Origin: Streptomyces sp. NBC_01233
GTDB taxonomy: Bacteria; Actinomycetota; Actinomycetes; Streptomycetales; Streptomycetaceae
Assembly (NCBI RefSeq): GCF_035989305.1
Contig: NZ_CP108514.1
Location: 2,852,501 to 2,916,500, forward strand
Length of the DNA stretch: 64,000 nt
Direction of reading: 5' to 3'
Shown: in pieces, positions 59,482 to 64,000 of the stretch
Layout of the letters: each line of letters opens with the position of its first letter
How positions within the stretch are numbered: the stretch's first letter is position 1
Notes under the pieces: generated by a model
Databases searched by the model: none
Seen by the model: the letters and a program-made list of their open reading frames with translations, nothing else
What the model was told of the DNA's origin: nothing
Translations under genes and position numbers: made by a program

Positions 59482-59908
59482 GGGCCAAGGCTACCGTCCC
59501 CGTCACCACGACCCGCCCGGACTGCTTTACCAGGAAGCCGAGCAAGTCGTCGAGGCCTTCTCGGGGGCGCCTCGTCCATGCGCTCCGGGCCGACTTCGGC
59601 GGCGAGGTCCTTCCGTGGGAGGCCGGGGCGGACGGAGAACGCGGTCGGGGCGATCTTCGAGAGCGCGGGGTACCGGTCCGCGACGCGCAGCCGGCAGCCG
59701 GCAGCCGGCAGCCGGCAGCCGAGAATCGGGATCCGGTAAGGCGTACCTGGCTTCGCCCCATCCCAAACGCCCCGATATCGCACAGCACAATCGCCTCGTC
59801 CACCACAAACGAATCGCTTCCCGGACACCCGTATGTGTGAAGCCGGGTTGGTGGTGTTGTTCGGCAGGACCCCGAAAACTAGCTTCCTCCCCCGGAGGTG
59901 AAGCACGG
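59482..59908. other. 427-bp gap with heptamer tandem repeat
   Basis: No convincing gene. The heptamer gcagccg is repeated five times exactly at 59687-59721. Downstream DNA to 59,890 is less GC-rich and presumably holds the promoter of the next gene. Confidence 0.7.
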
Positions 59909-60973
59909 ATGACTGTCTGTGCCATCGAGATGACGACCCTGGTCCCGTTCACCATCGCGGCGGACGGGTCGTACGCCGCCCGGCTCGCCGGGGAGGGGGA
60001 GGCGCGCTTCGTGGAGCGCTGGACCCTGGCCGGGCCCGAGCCGTATGCGGTTCCACTGCCGCTCGCGCAGCCCGAGGAGGCCGACAGCGAGGTGCTGCCG
60101 CTGGCCGACGGGCGGGTGCTGATCCACCGGCGGGTCGCGGAGCGGCACGCCTTCGCGCTGCTGTACCCGACGGGCGCCGCGGCCGGGCCGCGCACCGGTG
60201 AGCTGCAGCTGGGCGCGGTGGACGTGGAGGAGGGCGTACGGGTGCGCCTGCTCCCGCCGTCCCCGGACGGATCCTGCGCCTTCGCGCTGGCCGCGGCGGA
60301 CGGGGTGACCACGGTCTGGCAGGTGGCCGGGTGCTCCTTCGGGCCGCAGCCGGTCGCCCGGATCCCGGGGCGGTGCTCCGGTGGCGTGTGGCTGGACCGG
60401 GGGGGCCGGCTGCTGGCCCTGGACCGGGAGCTGGAGGGCACGACCAAGGCCGTCGCCGTGGACCTGGGGCGCGGCGAGGTGTCCCCGCTGCTGCAGATCG
60501 CCGAGGACAGTGACGACCGGCTGCTGCTGGCGGACCCGGACAGCGGGCTGCTGCTGATCCGCTCCGACGCCCCGGGCGAACCGCGCCTGGGCTGGGGAGT
60601 GCTGGGCAGCTCGCGCCCGGTCCGTTTCCCGGAGTGCCTGCGGCTCGGGGACGCGCTCCCCTTCGCCGCGCAGCCGGGGCAGGCCCTGATGCCGGAGACC
60701 TGCGGGGTGGCGCTGCGGCTGCCTGAAGGCGACGTCGCCCTCTGGCGCCCCGCCGACCGGCACGTGTTCCGGCTGGCCGCCCCGGCCGGCTGGCTCGGCG
60801 GTACGGGCCTGTGGAGCCCCCAGGGCCGCCTGCACCTCCCGTACGCGACCCCCGAAGTGCCCTGCGGGATCGTCGGTCTGACCCTGCCGGTCTCCCCTCC
60901 CCCACCGGTCCGCCTGGACCCGCCGCCGGCTCCGCCCCGCCCGGTCCCCCTCCAGCAGGCTCCGCTGCACTGA
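59909..60973 (+). CDS. Hypothetical protein, possible beta-propeller
   Basis: A 354-residue protein not recognised by family. Repeated strand patterns of the type GRVLIHRRV, GSCAFALAAADGVTTVW, GGRLLALDRE and SGLLLIRSD suggest WD-like blades. The last 40 residues are Pro-rich. ggaggtg precedes ATG 59909. Probably cytoplasmic; no signal peptide. Confidence 0.7.
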   Translation: MTVCAIEMTTLVPFTIAADGSYAARLAGEGEARFVERWTLAGPEPYAVPLPLAQPEEADSEVLPLADGRVLIHRRVAERHAFALLYPTGAAAGPRTGELQLGAVDVEEGVRVRLLPPSPDGSCAFALAAADGVTTVWQVAGCSFGPQPVARIPGRCSGGVWLDRGGRLLALDRELEGTTKAVAVDLGRGEVSPLLQIAEDSDDRLLLADPDSGLLLIRSDAPGEPRLGWGVLGSSRPVRFPECLRLGDALPFAAQPGQALMPETCGVALRLPEGDVALWRPADRHVFRLAAPAGWLGGTGLWSPQGRLHLPYATPEVPCGIVGLTLPVSPPPPVRLDPPPAPPRPVPLQQAPLH

Positions 60974-61071
60974 CGGGGCCCCGACCCCTCTCCGAGCGGC
61001 CTCGCCGGCGGCGACGGAGTATCCCGATCAACCCCACCTCTCCCTCATGGGCCCCCAGCACCGGGGCATGG

Positions 61072-61099
61072 GGCCAAGGGCGCCGGGGCGCCCTTGGCC
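61072..61099 (+). terminator. Perfect hairpin
   Basis: A 13-bp perfect stem ggccaagggcgcc / ggcgcccttggcc with 2-base centre, 99 bp after the hypothetical gene. The rest of 60,974-61,380 shows no gene. Confidence 0.7.
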
Positions 61100-61380
61100 G
61101 TCTCAGCCACAGGTCATTCCGCGTGTTGCGAACGCCGGCCGGCGATTGACGTTCGCCGGTGGAGAACTTGGCCGCCGACGGCAGCGTCACCGTCCCGGTG
61201 CCTTGGTGACGTACACGTGCCGGTGCCGGCGAATCAGAACTGTCCTGAAACCACGCCCGGGCCATCCGCTCGCATGCAGGCCGGCCTCGCCGAGACCGGG
61301 CAGGCCGCGGACCCCGGCAACGCAGGGATGACAGGGAATCCGTCTATTTCTACCCGCAAGTGCAGCCGAACCGACCCACT

Positions 61381-62264
61381 GAGCCTTTTCCAACCTCAGG
61401 CTGACGCGTGATGAAGGACGAGGACGGCCTGGACGATCGCGGTGATGCGGTTGGTGCTGCAGCGGAGCTTCCGCAGGAGGCGCCAGCCCTTCAGGGTGGC
61501 CATGGCCTGCTCGCCGAGGCAGCGGATCTTGGCGTGCGTGCTGTTGTGCCGGCGCTGCCACCGCTTGAGGCGACGGCCGCGGAAGGGCACCCGGATGGAG
61601 CCGCCGGCGCCCTGGTACGCCTTGTCGGCCCAGCACTTGAGGCCGGCGTCGGTGAGTGCGTCGACGATGGCGTGGGTGCGGGCGGCGGTCAGGTCGTGGG
61701 TGGAGCCGGGCAGCGCGGGCGAGGCCCACAGCAGCCGCCCGAACGGATCGGTCAGGACCTGGAACATTCATGCCGTGACGTTTGTATTTGCCCGAGTAGT
61801 ACGGGGTGTCGGCGGCGATCCGGTCGATCCGCAGCAGGGTGCCGTCCAGGATCACGAACGCCTTGGTCCGCGCGATGCGCATGGCCTCGGCCAGGGTGGG
61901 CGCGAGGCCGGCCAGTACCTCGACGGCTTCGCGTATGTAGCGGTATACGGTCGCGATGCCGATACCGAACCCGGCGGCGAGTTGGGCGTAGGTGTCACCG
62001 CATCGCAGATGGGCCAGGGCGAGGAGAGCCTGACGACCGGCGGTCAGCCGCCGCCATCGGGTCCCGATCTCCCCTCGCCTGGCAGCGAGGTGTCCGGTCA
62101 GGCACCGCAGGGTGCGACTGGACAGGTCGATCGACGACGGGTAGACAAGCACGCGAAACTCCTGGTGGCTGCGGGCGAACTTGGTCGAGAACCCGTCTAC
62201 CTGGAGCTTTACCGTTCCGCAGATCCGTCCAACACGCGGCCAGCACCGTCAGGTTGGAAGGCTC
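61381..62264. mobile_element. IS5-like insertion sequence, about 884 bp
   Basis: Imperfect terminal inverted repeats: the left end reads gagccttttccaacct and the right end, inward, gagccttccaacct (2-bp gap). act flanks both sides (61378-61380 and 62265-62267), a possible 3-bp target duplication. The single transposase gene is frameshifted, so the copy is inactive unless frameshifting rescues it. Confidence 0.7.
61396..62152 (-). pseudogene. IS5-family transposase, frameshifted
   Basis: The first frame (62152 to about 61765) has MLVYPSSIDLSS, HTH LAAGFGIGIATVYRY and the first Asp in VILDGTLL, ending at KYKRHGMN. The second frame (to 61396) carries FQVLTDPFGRLLWAS, the second Asp in GSTHDLTA and the Glu in LGEQAMATL. 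One extra base in aatgttcc near 61763-61766 separates them. Joined, they give about 250 residues, normal for the family. Confidence 0.85.
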
Positions 62265-62266
62265 AC

Positions 62267-62371
62267 TATCAGCCGCTGCTGCCGGCTGAGCATGCGTTGG
62301 TGCAGCTCTTGCGGAAGACCCACCTGCTGCACCCGTGGGCCGTCCAGTCTCTCTCTAAGGCAATAACGTGA
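62267..62371 (+). pseudogene. C-terminal gene remnant cut by the IS
   Basis: Immediately after the IS right end the plus strand encodes YQPLLPAEHALVQLLRKTH... to a TGA at 62369-62371 that overlaps the GTG of the MFS gene. This looks like the tail of an upstream gene once coupled to the transporter. Confidence 0.4.
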
Positions 62372-63600
62372 TGCTGTTCCAGCGACAAGCCGATTCCCGC
62401 CCTCGCGCTTTGCCTCGTGGAACGGTGTCGTTCATTGCGGCACAGTCGCTCTCGAACGGATTTACCGCCATCGAGATTTTGGCGCTGAGCTGGCTGACTC
62501 TGTCTCCTCAGCAGATGGATTTGCCGCCGCACTACTTTGCCGCAATTACCGGCGCCCTGTTCCTTCCGTTCTTGGTCGTCGGCCCGCTCTATGGACGTAT
62601 AGCCGCGCGGTGGGGAGCCAATTTCCTGTGGCGCACATGTCTCCTGGGTGAAGCAGCGGCCTGCTCTCTGTTCGGTGCTGCAATTTTGCTTTTCGGGATG
62701 CCCGACTATCTCATTGTTGTACTGTACGCCATTTTCATCGGAGTGCTTCAGGCCATTGAGGTTCCCTCACGGCAGACATCTCTGATGAATCACCTGGAGG
62801 ACAGCTTCTCGACTGGCTACGCGGCTTTTACCGCCACGAGTCGCGGCATTTCGACAGTGGCGCCCCTGGCGGGTGGAGCGCTCATCGCGATCCTACCTAC
62901 CGGCAGCGTGTTCCTGGTCAACGCGGCCAGTTTTGGGCTCGTCTTTTTCGTTGCACTGAAGTTTTTTGACCCCGCGGTGGCCGAAGCTGCTGGTTCGAAG
63001 CCTGAGGGTGACGCAGGGAGTCCACCTCTGGGCGCAACTCTTTTCCCTGTCCTGGCTATGGGATTCTGTATCGGCGCGCTCGGGTATCAGTTTCCCGTAA
63101 CGAATCTGTTGTCCCTGGACAGGCTATCCGTTACTGGCAGCATGGATTTCGGGGTCATTTCAGCCGCAGTTGCTGTAGGCGGAATTCTGGGCCCATGGCT
63201 GGGTGCGAAACTTTCTGGAGCAAGAAGCCTGTGTGCAATTGTCGCATGTTTTGGAGCATTTGAGCTCTTGATGGGCGTGAGTGATCAATTGGCTGTTTAC
63301 TGTGCGTTCGCGTTCGCGTGCGGTGCAGCCTATTCATCGTTCACGGTCGCATCAATGGGTTACCTCCGGTCAGCAACCAGCGGAAACGACCGTGCGCGCT
63401 GGGTGGGGATGCTCTCTACAGTCACCATCGGGTGTGTTCCCGTTGGCACCTTGCTCGTCGGGGGTCTGGCAGTGATCGGTTCTGAGATGACACTGATACT
63501 GCCGGCAGTGCTCTGTATGGCGGCCGGCGGAATCAGTTGCCTTCTTTTGTGGTCCAAGCGAGACTCCGCGTTGCCGCTTTCACATGGTGAGGAGAAGTGA
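62368..63600 (+). CDS. MFS transporter in lower-GC DNA
   Basis: A 410-residue major facilitator with about 12 helices, resembling MFS_3/enterobactin-exporter-type proteins (SFIAAQSLSNGFTAIEILALS, GPLYGRIAARWG, VPSRQTSLMNHL). Many A/T-ending codons set it apart from the rest of the window. GTG 62368 follows taagg. The next gene starts on its last stop base. Confidence 0.85.
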   Translation: MMLFQRQADSRPRALPRGTVSFIAAQSLSNGFTAIEILALSWLTLSPQQMDLPPHYFAAITGALFLPFLVVGPLYGRIAARWGANFLWRTCLLGEAAACSLFGAAILLFGMPDYLIVVLYAIFIGVLQAIEVPSRQTSLMNHLEDSFSTGYAAFTATSRGISTVAPLAGGALIAILPTGSVFLVNAASFGLVFFVALKFFDPAVAEAAGSKPEGDAGSPPLGATLFPVLAMGFCIGALGYQFPVTNLLSLDRLSVTGSMDFGVISAAVAVGGILGPWLGAKLSGARSLCAIVACFGAFELLMGVSDQLAVYCAFAFACGAAYSSFTVASMGYLRSATSGNDRARWVGMLSTVTIGCVPVGTLLVGGLAVIGSEMTLILPAVLCMAAGGISCLLLWSKRDSALPLSHGEEK

Positions 63601-64000
63601 TGGACGACTTCGACGGCGTGGTGCGATTCCTGTCCTCGGACGTCGATTGGGACTCGTCCGAGGATGACAGTGTGGTATGGCGAGTCGGCGATTTCCTGCG
63701 TGAAAAGTTGGCACGTCATCCCAGCCTTGTTCAGGAGCGATTCTCCACCATCTCGCGGTCGCCAAAGCTCATGGACGAGCTGGTGCCGCATTCCGAGTTT
63801 CCGCACCGGCGTCGAGATAAATTCGTTCTGTACCGAGACCCGCAAGAGAGGTTCGTGGTGCGGGTCCACCGCTTCCATCCTTGCGGCGCCGAAGGTGCGG
63901 AGTTCGGGCCTGTACACAATCATCGTTATCCTGCGGTCACGTTGCTGCTCAAGGGGTCCTATGAGGAGCGCGTGTTCAGTGAGACAAGCCGCGACGAAGA
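63600..64000 (+). CDS. Cupin-like protein, partial
   Basis: The first 133 codons of a gene that continues beyond the window. After a charged N-terminus (DVDWDSSEDDSVVW) the segment FVVRVHRFHPCG then GPVHNHRYPAVTLLLKGSYEE has the His-x-His and Gly pattern of cupin metal sites, as in cysteine dioxygenase-like proteins. It is coupled to the MFS gene (TGATG). Lower GC suggests joint transfer. The pathway is unknown. Confidence 0.65.
   Translation, partial: MDDFDGVVRFLSSDVDWDSSEDDSVVWRVGDFLREKLARHPSLVQERFSTISRSPKLMDELVPHSEFPHRRRDKFVLYRDPQERFVVRVHRFHPCGAEGAEFGPVHNHRYPAVTLLLKGSYEERVFSETSRDE

Noticed and set aside
59687..59721. CRISPR or protein-coding repeat
   Set aside because: Five exact heptamers in a row in a non-coding gap; simple slippage repeat.

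Overview
The window is chromosomal DNA from a streptomycete. Base composition is very GC-rich with strong GC bias at third codon positions, starts are often GTG or TTG, and the gene content is typical of the genus: a BTAD/NB-ARC regulator, an F420-dependent NADPH oxidoreductase, DmdR/IdeR-type iron boxes, HtaA-domain proteins with LAXTG-type sorting signals, and a class A RNase P RNA. No species can be named from the sequence alone.

Layout, left to right. 1-5.7 kb is a probable copper-handling group (DUF3105, DUF305, DUF6153 and a Tat-exported multicopper oxidase) with a CBS-domain protein, a hydrolase and a DUF998 membrane protein between them. 5.9-20.9 kb is housekeeping: nadE, an EEP-family phosphohydrolase, panB, a DrrAB-type exporter, a large AfsR-like regulator, a site-2 protease-like protein, npdG and map. 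21.0-32.5 kb is an iron and heme island: heme oxygenase, two HtaA surface proteins, an HmuTUV heme importer and an EfeOBU ferrous iron/DyP peroxidase system, with iron boxes before hmuO, between htaA and hmuT, and before efeO. 32.6-44.6 kb is mixed chromosomal genes (GNAT, PhzF, SDR, two transport or regulatory pairs, Rsm22, DDAH, prim-pol, YaaA, an RNB ribonuclease, MerR).

The most notable feature is a 10.9 kb integrative element, 45,033-56,024, inserted in the 3' end of rnpB. A perfect 53-bp direct repeat, which is the 3' end of the RNase P RNA, marks both ends. The integrase gene lies just inside the left end. The element supplies a new terminator to rnpB, while what looks like the original terminator is stranded beyond the right repeat. 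The cargo is phage-derived or phage-like: a DEDDh exonuclease, a holin-like protein and two other membrane proteins, a second tyrosine recombinase in an operon with a cysteine-motif protein, XRE and RHH regulators with candidate operators, a pterin dehydratase-like protein, a DUF4352 protein and several very small Cys-rich proteins. No capsid, portal, terminase, replication or conjugation gene is visible, so it is probably a defective prophage or phage-satellite-like element.

Right of the element lie the conserved Nif3 / C4 zinc ribbon / RNase H-phosphatase operon and an unrecognised 354-residue protein. Beyond them is a frameshifted IS5-like insertion sequence, followed by a visibly less GC-rich stretch holding an MFS exporter and a partial cupin-like gene, which looks horizontally acquired. 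Dispersed palindromic repeats are common between genes. One repeat of about 107 bp occurs both in the intergenic DNA at 56.4 kb and inside the hmuU reading frame.
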